Both the position numbers and the translations under genes were made by a program. This document shows positions 19,866 through 28,608 of a stretch of DNA of 64,000 bases, one piece after another. This stretch comes from Hyphomicrobiales bacterium. GTDB lineage: Bacteria; Pseudomonadota; Alphaproteobacteria; Rhizobiales; Rhizobiaceae. The stretch spans positions 1 to 64,000 of the forward strand of contig UBJO01000034.1 in NCBI GenBank assembly GCA_900465665.1, read 5' to 3'. The notes below the pieces were generated by a model. The model ran no database searches, had not been told where the DNA came from, and worked only from the letters and a program-made list of their open reading frames with translations. Positions within the stretch are counted from its first letter, which is position 1. The number at the start of each line of letters is the position of its first letter.

Positions 19866-20381
19866 CTACTTGATGACGGCGCAAGCAAGCCGGGAGCCGG
19901 CATCGCCGGCCGGCTGGCTGCGGTAGTCATCGGAATTTTCGTGGATCATCAGGGCGCGGCCGCGAATGCCGTTCTCCTTGCCATCCAGCGTCACCATTCC
20001 ATCGAAGACCTGTGCTCTCAGCACGCCGTCCTGCCCGACATATTGGTTCGGCATATCGCCGGCGTGCGGCCCCTTGGCGGCGAGCAGACCGTGCTCGGCC
20101 TTCGTGGGATTGAAGTGCTTGCCGGCCGATTCATGATGGCTGGCGGCATCGCATTTGCCGGTTTCGTGGATGTGGAAAGCGACCCATTTGTTGGCCGGCA
20201 GGCCGGAGACTTCAAGCTCGATCAAGACGCCACCGGCGGCGGCCGCCGTCAATGTGGCGCGGCCATCGTCCTTGCCATCGGCACCGACGAAATTCGCCTG
20301 CGCGGTCTGCTTGTCCTGCGCGACGGCAACGGTCGCCAAGGCCGCAACGGTCGCGAATGCTAGAGATAAAAGCCGTTTCAT
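19866..20381 (-). CDS. sodC: Periplasmic Cu/Zn superoxide dismutase
   Basis: This 171-aa precursor has a signal peptide (MKRLLSLAFATVAALATVAVAQ). The copper ligands are H70 and H72 (FHIHETG), H89 (GKHFNP) and H147 (MIHENSDDY). Zinc ligands are H97, H106 and D109 (AEHG, GPHAGDMPN). Cys77 and Cys167 can form the structural disulfide. It detoxifies superoxide in the periplasm, useful during host contact. The start at 20381 follows GGGAGACAAC. Confidence 0.95.
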   Translation of the reverse strand: MKRLLSLAFATVAALATVAVAQDKQTAQANFVGADGKDDGRATLTAAAAGGVLIELEVSGLPANKWVAFHIHETGKCDAASHHESAGKHFNPTKAEHGLLAAKGPHAGDMPNQYVGQDGVLRAQVFDGMVTLDGKENGIRGRALMIHENSDDYRSQPAGDAGSRLACAVIK

Positions 20382-20450
20382 GTTGTCTCCCTCCTCTGAG
20401 CCCTCTTTCAGAAACGCGTGCGGCGTGCCGGTGTTCCCAGCATGGAGCGC

Positions 20451-20479
20451 AAAGAAAAAGCCGACCAACCGGCCGGCTT
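20451..20479 (-). terminator. Rho-independent terminator of the EF-hand gene
   Basis: AAGCCG / CGGCTT arms (20458-20463 and 20474-20479) enclose a 10-base loop. On the minus strand they are followed by TTTCTTT. It lies about 30 bases after the stop of the EF-hand gene. Confidence 0.65.
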
Positions 20480-20507
20480 CTTCTTTGATCTATTGCTGAG
20501 CGAGCGA

Positions 20508-20819
20508 TCAGGACGCGATGTCGAGATCATACTGGCCATAGGTGTTCTTGTAGAGAACATTGGCCGAGTTTGCCTGGCCGTCGAAACCGGAGCTCAGAGC
20601 ACCGGACTGACGCGCTCCCATCATGAAAGCAAGAACGCCGTTCGACAGCTTGGGAGCTTCCTGCGTGCCCTCGGACGGGCTTGCAACGGAAAGGATTCCC
20701 GGCTTCTCATCAGCCGCACGCTCAGTACGGCTCAACACGCCGTCACCATTGGAATCCAATCTCGAAAGAGTACCGAGATACGCATAGGACGTATCAACTG
20801 CAGACGAAATACGGTTCAT
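20508..20819 (-). CDS. Single EF-hand protein, 103 aa
   Basis: The one clear domain is a canonical calcium loop D22-x-N24-x-D26-G-V28-L-S30-x-x-E33 (DSNGDGVLSRTE). All six coordinating positions are occupied, so calcium binding is likely. There is no signal peptide. The remainder (GVLAFMMGARQSGALSSGFDG and a Tyr/Asp-rich end) matches no domain I know. It has its own terminator and a 450-base upstream region with a CtrA-type box about 112 bases before its start. Proteins of this kind in rhizobia are poorly characterised. Confidence 0.82.
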   Translation of the reverse strand: MNRISSAVDTSYAYLGTLSRLDSNGDGVLSRTERAADEKPGILSVASPSEGTQEAPKLSNGVLAFMMGARQSGALSSGFDGQANSANVLYKNTYGQYDLDIAS

Positions 20820-21273
20820 ACAAACCTCCGTTCACCGCATTACCGATGATTGTTTGTACGCAATACGAATATGGAAAAATCAGAACTAAGCCGGTGGATA
20901 AACTGATTTGCGAGGCCGGTCAATAAGTTGTTAATGTCGCATTAACCATCATTGACAAAATCTGACTATTTAACCAGTCGCGCTTTTTTTGCTGCAAGAC
21001 GCCAGTCGGTGCGGCACGCGCGGATGGATGCGCGTATATAAATATAGCGTGATCCATATATCTTTTTCGCGGACAACCAAATATTAATGCGACCAAAGGA
21101 TTATGGTCGTCGGCTTTATGATGCAAAATCAATCTTAGATTGTATTTTTGTTTTGTTCTAAACATTTCAGGAATGTCTTCGCATGTCGCGTGTGTCGCAC
21201 GGGATCCCAATATTCAGGCAGTCAGTTCGCCCCGGCGTGCTCGCGCCCTCATGGTCGACGGAGTTGAGCGGCT
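20820..21273. other. AT-rich divergent intergenic region
   Basis: This 454-base gap separates the EF-hand gene (minus) from the GGDEF-EAL gene (plus) and is markedly more AT-rich than its surroundings. It must hold both promoters. The only motif I can name is the CtrA-type palindrome at 20931-20946. An open frame of 96 codons on the minus strand (20920-21210) shows no protein-like composition and is not called. Confidence 0.6.
20931..20946. promoter_or_regulatory. CtrA-type box within a perfect palindrome
   Basis: TTAATGTCGCATTAAC fits TTAA-N7-TTAAC exactly. With the preceding G it forms the perfect inverted repeat GTTAATG-TCG-CATTAAC. It lies 112 bases upstream of the EF-hand start and about 330 bases upstream of the GGDEF-EAL start. 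CtrA control is an inference from the motif; another dimeric regulator could use the palindrome. Confidence 0.5.
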
Positions 21274-23064
21274 ATGGAAGCTGAAGCGCTTTTCAGGCGC
21301 CAATGCGCGGCATGCCTCAAGGAAGACGGCACGGCCGACGGGCAGCGCCTGATCAAGCTGGTTCTGGAGACCTATCGCCAGGCGAACCGAAACTTGGCCG
21401 AACAGAGCCGCCTTCTCGAAATCGTCCTCAATCACCTGCCGCTTGGCCTCTGTATTTTCGATTCGGACCAAAGGCTCGTGGTCTCGAACATTCGCTTCCA
21501 GCAACTATTTGGGCTGGAGGTAGACGACACGCGAGCGGGAACATCGATCGGCTCGCTGATCGCCAAGATCGACGGCCTTGAGAAAGCTGGGGCGAGAGCA
21601 GTTGCCCGAGAGAGCAGATCCGATGGTGGGCGGATTCGTCGCCGCGAATGGGAGATGAATGACGGTCGTATCATTCAAAGCGTCGTCACCGTACTCCCCG
21701 ACGGTAGCAACATCTCCATTCACGCCGACATCACCGAAGATCGAAAGGCGGCCGAACGCATTGCGTTTCTCGCGCACCACGATCCCCTCACCGGCCTGCC
21801 CAATCGCATCCGGTTCCGTGAACAGCTCGATACCGCACTTGCCGCAAGAAAGCCCGACGATCAGATCGCGCTCATCCATCTCAATCTCGACCGTTTCAAG
21901 TCGGTAAACAACACGCTCGGCGTTTCGGCCGGCGATAAAATCCTGCGGCAGGTGGCGGATCGCTTGCGTGCTCTGGCGGGCAGCAGCAACATTCTGGCGC
22001 GACTTGGATCCGACGAGTTCGCCATCCTTCAATGCGCGCGAGAGCAGCCGTGGAACGTCATGGCGCTTGCAGATCAGATCAGGCGCGAGCTCTCGGAACC
22101 CTTCTTCCGTGGCGACAAGGCGGTAGAGCTCAGTGTATCCATGGGCATCGCCATCTGCCCCAAGGATGGTGCGGAGACCGAGTTGCTTCTCAAGCATGCC
22201 GGCGTTGCGCTGTCGCATGCGAAAAGCGGAGGCCGACGCGGCGAGCGCTTCTTCACATCGGAGATGGAGGCGCAACTCGAATCGCGGCGGGCGCTTGAAG
22301 CCGACTTGCGCAAGGCCGTTCACAACGAAGAATTCGAGCTTCACTATCAGCCGCTCTATGACATGGCTGAACGGCGCATTTGCGGTTTCGAGGCGCTGCT
22401 CCGCTGGAACCATCCAACCCGCGGCCGGATCGCGCCGTTGGAGTTCATTCCACTGGCCGAGGAGGTCGGACTTATCGTCGACATCGGCCGATGGGTGCTC
22501 AAGCGCGCCTGCATGGACGCCATTACCTGGCCTACCGATATCAAGGTTGCCGTCAACGTCTCAGCTATCCAGTTTATCTCCAGCGACCTGGAAGAGGATG
22601 TCTGCGCCGCACTTGCGATATCCGAGCTTTCACCGGGACGCCTGGAAATCGAGATCACCGAGAGCGTCTTGATGGAGAACCGCGACGAGGCGCTGCCAAT
22701 TCTGCATGCGCTACGCCAGCGCGGCGTCCATATCTCGATGGACGACTTCGGCACTGGCTATTCGTCGCTCAGCTACCTGAGCAGCTTCCCGTTCGACAAG
22801 ATCAAGATCGACAAATCCTTCGTCAACGACATCGTGGACAACAAGGAAGCCTTCGCGATCATGCGCGCGATCATTCTGCTCGGCGACGCACTGGGCATGC
22901 GGGTCACCGTCGAAGGCGTGGAGACGGCACAGCAGCATGATCTGCTGGCTCAAGAGGCTTGCGACGAGATCCAAGGCTACCACATCAGTTCACCACGCCC
23001 TGCCCTAGACGTGCCGAAGTTGCTCGCAGGTTCACAACCTCACGGCAAAGCCCAGGCAGTGTGA
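21274..23064 (+). CDS. PAS-GGDEF-EAL cyclic-di-GMP signalling protein
   Basis: This 596-aa protein has no obvious membrane segment. A short N-terminal region with a CAAC pair (C11, C14) precedes a PAS-like sensor (about 46-155), a GGDEF domain (about 160-325) and an EAL domain (about 340-590). The GGDEF signature is altered to GSDEF (245-249). The EAL domain keeps EAL (373-375), NVS, EITES, DDFGTGYSS (490-498), KIDKSF and VEGVET, so phosphodiesterase activity is likely. Whether GSDEF is active cannot be decided here. A degenerate GGDEF often acts as a regulatory module. Confidence 0.9.
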   Translation: MEAEALFRRQCAACLKEDGTADGQRLIKLVLETYRQANRNLAEQSRLLEIVLNHLPLGLCIFDSDQRLVVSNIRFQQLFGLEVDDTRAGTSIGSLIAKIDGLEKAGARAVARESRSDGGRIRRREWEMNDGRIIQSVVTVLPDGSNISIHADITEDRKAAERIAFLAHHDPLTGLPNRIRFREQLDTALAARKPDDQIALIHLNLDRFKSVNNTLGVSAGDKILRQVADRLRALAGSSNILARLGSDEFAILQCAREQPWNVMALADQIRRELSEPFFRGDKAVELSVSMGIAICPKDGAETELLLKHAGVALSHAKSGGRRGERFFTSEMEAQLESRRALEADLRKAVHNEEFELHYQPLYDMAERRICGFEALLRWNHPTRGRIAPLEFIPLAEEVGLIVDIGRWVLKRACMDAITWPTDIKVAVNVSAIQFISSDLEEDVCAALAISELSPGRLEIEITESVLMENRDEALPILHALRQRGVHISMDDFGTGYSSLSYLSSFPFDKIKIDKSFVNDIVDNKEAFAIMRAIILLGDALGMRVTVEGVETAQQHDLLAQEACDEIQGYHISSPRPALDVPKLLAGSQPHGKAQAV

Positions 23065-23129
23065 GCCGCATTGCGACTCGTCACCGCCCGCTCTAAGAGA
23101 GGCGGTCTCCGTCTACTTCTGGTGCGCAA

Positions 23130-23774
23130 ATGAAAGAGGCTCAGGCCTTCCGTCCCTACGAAACGCTTGCTGAAGCGCTTATCCCGCATTCGCACGAAGG
23201 CGACGATGGTTCGCATGATCTCGCGCATATCATGCGCGTGTTCAGGAACGCCATGCGCATCCAGGCAAGCGAAGGCGGAAACGGGCGCGTTCTTGCCGCC
23301 GCGGTCCTGCTGCATGATTGCGTGGCCGTCGAGAAGAGCTCGCCGCTCAGAGCCCAGGCGTCCGCGCTTGCGGCGGACAAAGCCTCTGGGGTGCTGGCCG
23401 GGCTTGGATGGTCGAAGGACGATATCGCAGCCGTCGCCCACGCGATCCTGACGCACAGCTTCTCGGCCAACATCGAGCCCGAGACGCTGGAAGCGAAGAT
23501 CCTGCAGGATGCAGACCGGCTGGATGCGATCGGCATGGTCGGCGCGGGCCGCTGCTTCTATATAGGCGGGCGCATGGCGTCGTCGCTTTACGACCCGCTC
23601 GACCCTGCCGGAAACGACCGCCCGCTTGACGACCGGCGTTATGTCATCGACCATTTCCAGACGAAACTGTTCAAGCTGGCCGATGGATTCAAGACGGCCG
23701 CTGGCCGGGCGCTTGCGGCGGAACGCGACAAGAGGCTGCGGGATTTTCTCGACGCCTTCATGGACGAAATCTAG
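23130..23774 (+). CDS. HD-domain phosphohydrolase
   Basis: This 214-aa protein is of the YedJ-like HD family. The metal-binding His/Asp positions are in GSHDLAHIMRVFRNA, AVLLHDC and KILQDADRLDAIG. Such enzymes hydrolyse phosphate esters of small molecules, but the substrate is unknown. Ten bases separate it from the MOSC gene downstream, which has its own strong AGGAGG, so the two are probably cotranscribed. Confidence 0.85.
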   Translation: MKEAQAFRPYETLAEALIPHSHEGDDGSHDLAHIMRVFRNAMRIQASEGGNGRVLAAAVLLHDCVAVEKSSPLRAQASALAADKASGVLAGLGWSKDDIAAVAHAILTHSFSANIEPETLEAKILQDADRLDAIGMVGAGRCFYIGGRMASSLYDPLDPAGNDRPLDDRRYVIDHFQTKLFKLADGFKTAAGRALAAERDKRLRDFLDAFMDEI

Positions 23775-23784
23775 GAGGACTTAC

Positions 23785-24639
23785 ATGCGCGTCAGCGATC
23801 TCTTCATCTATCCGCTCAAGAGCGCCCGTGGCATCGCGCTTCAAAGCACCGAGATCGATGCCTTCGGCCTGCCCGGAGACCGGCGCGCGATGCTGATCAA
23901 TCCGGATGGTAGCTTCATCACCCAGCGCGAAATGACGGATCTGGCGCGGCTCGACGTTCGGCAGGAGGCATCCGGTTTCAAGCTCGGCATGAACGGTGAG
24001 GAACTCTTCATTCCCCTGCCCGATGGCGGCCAGCGCATCGATGTCTCGATCTGGAAGTCGCTCGTCAACGCCGCGATCGCCGACGACCAATCCAATCAAG
24101 TGCTCTCGCGCTGGCTCGGCCGAGATCTCAAGCTGGTATTCTTCGATGACGTCGCCAACCGGACGGCAAGTGCCGAGTGGGCCGGCGACGGCACGCCGGT
24201 GACGTTCGTGGACGGTTACCAGATACTGGTGACCACAACAGGATCGTTGAAAGCGCTCAATGCCAATATTGCGGCTCACGGCGAAGGCAGCGTCGGAATG
24301 GAACGGTTCCGGCCGAACATCGTCATCGACACAGACGAAGCCTGGGCAGAGGATCGCTGGGCGGCAGTCGAGATCGGCGGTATTCGCTTCGACCTGGTGA
24401 AGCCGTGCGCGCGTTGTATCATGACCACGCAGGACCAGCAGACCGGTTCGCGAGAGGTCGCAAATCCGATGCCAGCGATGGGCCGCATCCGCATGTCAGC
24501 CGACCGACGCGTTCCAGGCCCTCTGTTTGGCTGGAACATCACGCCACGCTCTACTGGTACGATTGCGATTGGCGATACGGTGAAGGTACTCGACGAACGA
24601 CCGGATGGATGGGCATTCAAGGTGCGCAAGAGCGCCTGA
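23785..24639 (+). CDS. MOSC domain protein (YcbX-like)
   Basis: This 284-aa protein has an N-terminal beta-barrel (MRVSDLFIYPLKSARGI...DRRAMLINPDG) followed by a MOSC domain. The conserved KPCARC cysteines (in LVKPCARCIMTTQ) bind the molybdenum cofactor in this family. YcbX and mARC relatives reduce N-hydroxylated compounds. There is no C-terminal ferredoxin domain, so electrons must come from a partner. AGGAGG lies 6 bases before the ATG. Confidence 0.88.
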   Translation: MRVSDLFIYPLKSARGIALQSTEIDAFGLPGDRRAMLINPDGSFITQREMTDLARLDVRQEASGFKLGMNGEELFIPLPDGGQRIDVSIWKSLVNAAIADDQSNQVLSRWLGRDLKLVFFDDVANRTASAEWAGDGTPVTFVDGYQILVTTTGSLKALNANIAAHGEGSVGMERFRPNIVIDTDEAWAEDRWAAVEIGGIRFDLVKPCARCIMTTQDQQTGSREVANPMPAMGRIRMSADRRVPGPLFGWNITPRSTGTIAIGDTVKVLDERPDGWAFKVRKSA

Positions 24640-24647
24640 AGGATGGG

Positions 24648-25388
24648 CTAAGCAGCGGCGGGCTTCAGCGCCTTGAGCGCGGCCTGCACGAAGCCCTCGC
24701 GGGCCGTCGACGGTTCCAGGCCGCGCGGCTCGTAGACATGGCGGTGCAGGAAGAAAGCCGTCAGGCGAAATGCCTCGGACAGGCTGTCGAAATCGGCGGC
24801 CTGCCGCTTCTCCACGGATAGGAAGGCCGGCAAAGCGAACATTCTGTCGGCCCAGGGCGCGCCAGCGTCGCGACTGACCGCGCGACCCGACTTCGGCGAG
24901 ACATACGCCAGATCAGCGCGGGTGCCGGTTGCGGCGCATTCGTTGAGATCCAGCCCAAAACCGAGATCGTTGAGCACGGCGAGCTCGAAGCGAACGAACA
25001 ACTCGCCCGCATCGGCTGGATTGTCGAGATTGTCGAGAATGACTTCCAAGGCTTCGAAGAGATGCGGATGCGGATCGCGCTCCGGCAGAAGCCTGAGCAA
25101 TGCGCCCATGGCCTGGACGCCATAGACCGCAGTCGCCGTTTCCATCAGCCGGGCGGCGCGAAGCGTGAGGGGCTCTATCTTGAACTCACCCATATGCTCA
25201 TCGAGACGGGCGCGCCAGGTGACCTCCACCTCATTGCCGGGCTGCAGCACCGGCTGCATGGCGCGCGAACGCCCGGATCGCACCATGCCCAGGTGACGGC
25301 CGCGATCCGGCGTCATCACCTCGGTGATGACGCTTGTCTCGCCATGGCGCCGAACGCCAAGAATGATTGCACGACCTTGCCACTGCAT
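24648..25388 (-). CDS. recO: DNA repair protein RecO
   Basis: This 246-aa protein matches RecO along its length. An N-terminal OB fold ([21 protein letters not shown]...) is followed by a helical domain with [12 protein letters not shown] and [20 protein letters not shown]. It lacks the paired cysteines of zinc-binding RecO versions, with one Cys left at NECAATG. It loads RecA on SSB-coated gaps together with RecR. In many alphaproteobacteria recO sits near era; here the Crp/Fnr and receiver genes lie between them. Confidence 0.92.
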   Translation of the reverse strand: MQWQGRAIILGVRRHGETSVITEVMTPDRGRHLGMVRSGRSRAMQPVLQPGNEVEVTWRARLDEHMGEFKIEPLTLRAARLMETATAVYGVQAMGALLRLLPERDPHPHLFEALEVILDNLDNPADAGELFVRFELAVLNDLGFGLDLNECAATGTRADLAYVSPKSGRAVSRDAGAPWADRMFALPAFLSVEKRQAADFDSLSEAFRLTAFFLHRHVYEPRGLEPSTAREGFVQAALKALKPAAA

Positions 25389-25453
25389 TAGAAATCGACC
25401 TTCACACCACGCGCTATCCTAGCGCATGGCGCAAGCCCTGTCATGAAAGCCGA

Positions 25454-25816
25454 TCAAGCCTCGGAGGGGAAAAGCCGGCGCAGGAAGTCCCGCATCGCAT
25501 CTTCGTCGAACGGCTTGACGAGAAGCGGCCTGTTTTGCAGGTCTTCTGGAAAATCCAGCGTATCGGAGTAGCCACTGACGAAGCCGAAGGGGATTTCGGC
25601 GGCGACCAGCCGGCGGGCGAAATCGAAGCTCATGACCTCGCCGAGATTGACGTCAAGCAGGGCGAAATCATAGCTGTCGGCTTGGATCGCCTCATTGGCC
25701 TGCTCGACGCTATTGCAAATATCGATGGTCTCGACACCGACGGCACGCAGAATGTCTTCCGCCTCCATCGCGATGATCAAGCTATCCTCGAGAACCAGAA
25801 CACGTCTCGCGACCAT
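25454..25816 (-). CDS. Stand-alone response regulator receiver protein
   Basis: This 120-aa protein is a single CheY-like receiver domain without an output domain. The acidic pair E10-D11, phosphoacceptor D55 (ALLDVNLG), S81 and K101 (LLVKPF) are all present. The start at 25816 follows GAGGG; the frame extends another 17 codons upstream with no family similarity. No histidine kinase lies nearby, so the partner is unknown. Confidence 0.85.
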   Translation of the reverse strand: MVARRVLVLEDSLIIAMEAEDILRAVGVETIDICNSVEQANEAIQADSYDFALLDVNLGEVMSFDFARRLVAAEIPFGFVSGYSDTLDFPEDLQNRPLLVKPFDEDAMRDFLRRLFPSEA

Positions 25817-26048
25817 GATCAGAAAGCCCTCTTCCGGGCGCCGCCATCGACGCACCATGTATCCCAAAATCGCATTTCTACCCCTGACAACCCACGGCCT
25901 CAGCCGAGAATTTCACGCCGCCTATGCTTGCATAGCCGCTTTTTCAGTCTTGGTCGATATTAGCGAATCTCGACACAAGAATGGCTCGTGCTGGACATTA
26001 GGGTCCGGCCCTGGAATTTGCATTTAAAAAAGACATAGATAGAAGCGC

Positions 26049-26801
26049 TTAGAGGAAGGGGCGCACCCTCTCGTCGAGCCCATCCCAGGCAGCAATTTTG
26101 GCGAGTGTTTCGCCATCCAGCACCTCGCAGGCGCGCTCCTGCCAGCGGATCAGATTGCGCGAAGCGAGCTTTTTCAAGGTCTTGTTGGTGTGCACGATAG
26201 AGAGGCCGAGCGTATCGGCGATGTGCTGCTGGGTGATCGGGATGGCGCTATGGCCGTTAAAGAGATTGAGCTGCTTGCCGCGCTGATAGAGGAAGGCGAT
26301 CAGGTAGGCGGCGCGCTCCAGCGCCGTTCGACGGCCGATGCTCAGGAGGTGTTCGTCGAGGATCCGCTCTTCCTGCGCCGCCATCCAGGTGATGTCGAAG
26401 GCGAGCGACGGATGCTTGTTGTAGAGTGTCATCAGCTTGTCGCGCTCGAAGACGCAGAGCGAAACAGGCGACAGCGCCTCGATCGAGTGCTGCATCTCGC
26501 CCATGATGGTACCCTGGAGGCCGATCAGATCGCCGGGCATGATGTAGTTCAGGATCTGGCGCCGGCCGTCTTCGAGCGTCTTGTAGCGAAAGCCCCAGCC
26601 GGTCAGCACCGTGAACAGGTGGGCGCTGTGGGCGCCTTCGACCAGGATCGTGGCGCCAGCATCGGCCGCCAGCTCACCCTTCTTGAATTTGGAAATGAAG
26701 CCCAACTCGTCGCCGGTGAACTCGCGGAAATGCGGCAGCGGCCGCAAGGGACACTGTTCGCAGGGTGTCTTGAACGAATGCGTCGGCCGTGATGTCGCCA
26801 T
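26049..26801 (-). CDS. Crp/Fnr family transcriptional regulator with incomplete Fnr cysteine set
   Basis: This 250-aa protein has a cyclic-nucleotide-binding-like sensor domain (about 30-150) and a C-terminal winged helix (ITQQHIADTLGLSIVHTNKTLKKL region, 188-211). The N-terminus carries C14-x2-C17 (CEQCPLR) and there is C116 in SLCVF. Fnr uses four cysteines; the position expected for the third N-terminal one lies in PLPHFREF and is not cysteine. It is therefore not a standard oxygen-sensing FnrN. GGGGAG precedes the ATG. A strong terminator separates it from era. Confidence 0.87.
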   Translation of the reverse strand: MATSRPTHSFKTPCEQCPLRPLPHFREFTGDELGFISKFKKGELAADAGATILVEGAHSAHLFTVLTGWGFRYKTLEDGRRQILNYIMPGDLIGLQGTIMGEMQHSIEALSPVSLCVFERDKLMTLYNKHPSLAFDITWMAAQEERILDEHLLSIGRRTALERAAYLIAFLYQRGKQLNLFNGHSAIPITQQHIADTLGLSIVHTNKTLKKLASRNLIRWQERACEVLDGETLAKIAAWDGLDERVRPFL

Positions 26802-26819
26802 GCGCTCCCCATAATCCAG

Positions 26820-26855
26820 AAAAAGCGGCGCCCCGAAATCGAGACGCCGCTTTTT
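26820..26855. terminator. Bidirectional-looking terminator downstream of era
   Basis: AAAAAGCGGCG / CGCCGCTTTTT forms an 11-bp perfect stem with T-runs on both strands. On the minus strand it ends the DUF2062-acpS-lepB-rnc-era transcript. Confidence 0.85.
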
Positions 26856-26938
26856 AAGAACTCATCACTTGCAACTTTGTTCCATCGACCCTTGAATTTT
26901 TCCAAGGAAACGAGGGACTTGCGGGATAGTCGCGCCGC

Positions 26939-27880
26939 TTACTGGCGCGGGAATTCCAGGCCCATTTCGCGGAAACGCTCGGGATCGTCGCCCCAGTTCT
27001 CGCGCACCTTCACGAAGAGGAAGAGGTGTACGGTCTGCTCGAGGATTTCCGACAGTTCCTTGCGCGAGGCGGTGGAGATCGCCTTGATCGCTTCACCATT
27101 CTTGCCGAGAGCGATCTTCTTCTGGCTATCGCGCTCGACGTAGATCACCTGTTCGATGCGAACGGATCCATCCTTGCGCTCTTCCCACTTTTCCGTCTCG
27201 ACATGCGAGGCATAAGGAAGCTCCTGATGAAGGCGCAGGAACAGCTTCTCGCGGGTGATCTCGGCCGCCAGCTGACGCATCGGCAGATCGGAGATCTGGT
27301 CTTCCGGATAATACCACGGTCCCTCGGGAAGCGTCTTGGCGAGATAATCCATGACATCGTCACAGCCCGAGCCGTTTTCGGCCGAGATCATGAAGGTCTG
27401 GTCAAAAGCGACGTACTCGTTGGCCGCCGAGGCCAGCGCCAGCAGATCCTCGCGCTTCACGCGGTCGATCTTGTTGAGAGCGAGGATCTTGCGCTGGGGC
27501 ACGTCCTTCAGGCTCTCAAGGATCTTCTCGGCATCGCCACGCAGGCCACGCTCGCTGTCGATCAGGAGCATGATGATATCGGCATCCTTGGCGCCGCCCC
27601 AGGCGGAGGTCACCATGGCGCGATCGAGCCGGCGGCGCGGCTTGAAGATACCAGGCGTGTCCATGAAGACGATCTGGGCGTTGTCATGGGTGGCGATGCC
27701 GCGAATGACGGCGCGCGTCGTCTGCACCTTGTGGCTGACGATCGAGACCTTGGCGCCAACCAGGCGGTTCAGCAAGGTCGACTTGCCGGCATTGGTCGGC
27801 CCGATCAGGGCGACGAAGCCGGAATGCGTCGGGCCAGCGGGTTCAGCGGCGCTATCCGCGATGTCATGTTCTTCGGTCAT
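26939..27880 (-). CDS. era: GTPase Era
   Basis: This 313-aa protein is Era, an essential GTPase that binds the 3' end of 16S rRNA during 30S assembly. G1 is GPTNAGKS (27-34), G3 is DTPG, G4 is NKID, and a C-terminal KH domain contains VERDSQKKIALGKNGEAIK. I start at ATG 27880, eight bases after the rnc stop, with CGGGA just upstream. An in-frame start at 27916 would overlap rnc. It is the last gene of the lepB-rnc-era cluster, the usual bacterial order. Confidence 0.95.
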   Translation of the reverse strand: MTEEHDIADSAAEPAGPTHSGFVALIGPTNAGKSTLLNRLVGAKVSIVSHKVQTTRAVIRGIATHDNAQIVFMDTPGIFKPRRRLDRAMVTSAWGGAKDADIIMLLIDSERGLRGDAEKILESLKDVPQRKILALNKIDRVKREDLLALASAANEYVAFDQTFMISAENGSGCDDVMDYLAKTLPEGPWYYPEDQISDLPMRQLAAEITREKLFLRLHQELPYASHVETEKWEERKDGSVRIEQVIYVERDSQKKIALGKNGEAIKAISTASRKELSEILEQTVHLFLFVKVRENWGDDPERFREMGLEFPRQ

Positions 27881-27888
27881 TGTTCCCG

Positions 27889-28608
27889 TCAATTTCCGGC
27901 AGACGATTTCTGCCAAATGCCTTCGCGTTCGAGCATCTTCGTTGCGGCCACCTGCTCGGCGGCTCGCTTGGAGCGCTCGACGCCCGTTTCCGGCTTCACG
28001 CCGGCGACTTCGACCGTCACCGTGAAGCGCGGATCATGATCCGGTCCGGTGCGTTCTTCAACCCGGTAGTTTGGCGTCACGCCGAATTTGGCATGCGACC
28101 ATTCCTGCAATTCCGTCTTGGCGTCGCGTCGGGCACCATCGGCGCGCACCGCCCGCTTTTCCCAATACTTCACGATGAAGTGGCGCGCGACCTCTAGGCC
28201 GGCGTCGAGATAGATCGCGGCGATCAGGCTTTCGACGACGTCTGCGCGGACATTCATCATGCGCTTGCCGGTGAGCTTCTTCACGTCGGCACCGGTGCGG
28301 ATGTAGAGATGCAGGCCAAGCTCGTCGGCAACTTCGGCGCAGGTATCGGCGCTGACCAGCTGGTTCAGGCGGACAGAGAGTTCGCCTTCCGTGGCGGTGC
28401 CGAATGTCCTGAAAAGCATCTCGGCGACACACAGGCCAAGCACCCGGTCGCCAAGAAACTCAAGCCGTTCATAATTCGCACCCTTCTGGGTGCGGGCGCT
28501 TGCATGCGTCAGTGCACGGTCGAGGCGCTCTTTCTCGGCAAAGACATGGCCGATCAGCGCCTCGAGCTTTGTTCGGTCAGCCGCCGAAAGCGTCGGCGAC
28601 TTGCTCAT
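27889..28608 (-). CDS. rnc: Ribonuclease III
   Basis: This 239-aa enzyme cleaves double-stranded RNA in rRNA maturation and mRNA control. The signature ERLEFLGDRVLG (residues 47-58) holds catalytic E50 and D54, and a second acidic cluster is in RADVVESLIAAIYLDAG. A double-stranded-RNA-binding domain occupies about 165-232. Its start overlaps the lepB stop (ATGA), giving coupled translation. Confidence 0.95.
   Translation of the reverse strand: MSKSPTLSAADRTKLEALIGHVFAEKERLDRALTHASARTQKGANYERLEFLGDRVLGLCVAEMLFRTFGTATEGELSVRLNQLVSADTCAEVADELGLHLYIRTGADVKKLTGKRMMNVRADVVESLIAAIYLDAGLEVARHFIVKYWEKRAVRADGARRDAKTELQEWSHAKFGVTPNYRVEERTGPDHDPRFTVTVEVAGVKPETGVERSKRAAEQVAATKMLEREGIWQKSSAGN

Noticed and set aside
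20920..21210. Minus-strand frame of 96 codons in the EF-hand/GGDEF intergenic region
   Set aside because: The composition is random-looking, no ribosome site was found, and it covers the CtrA-type palindrome.
26049..26801. Annotation as FnrN/FixK oxygen regulator
   Set aside because: One of the cluster cysteines is missing and no Fnr boxes or fix genes were seen nearby.
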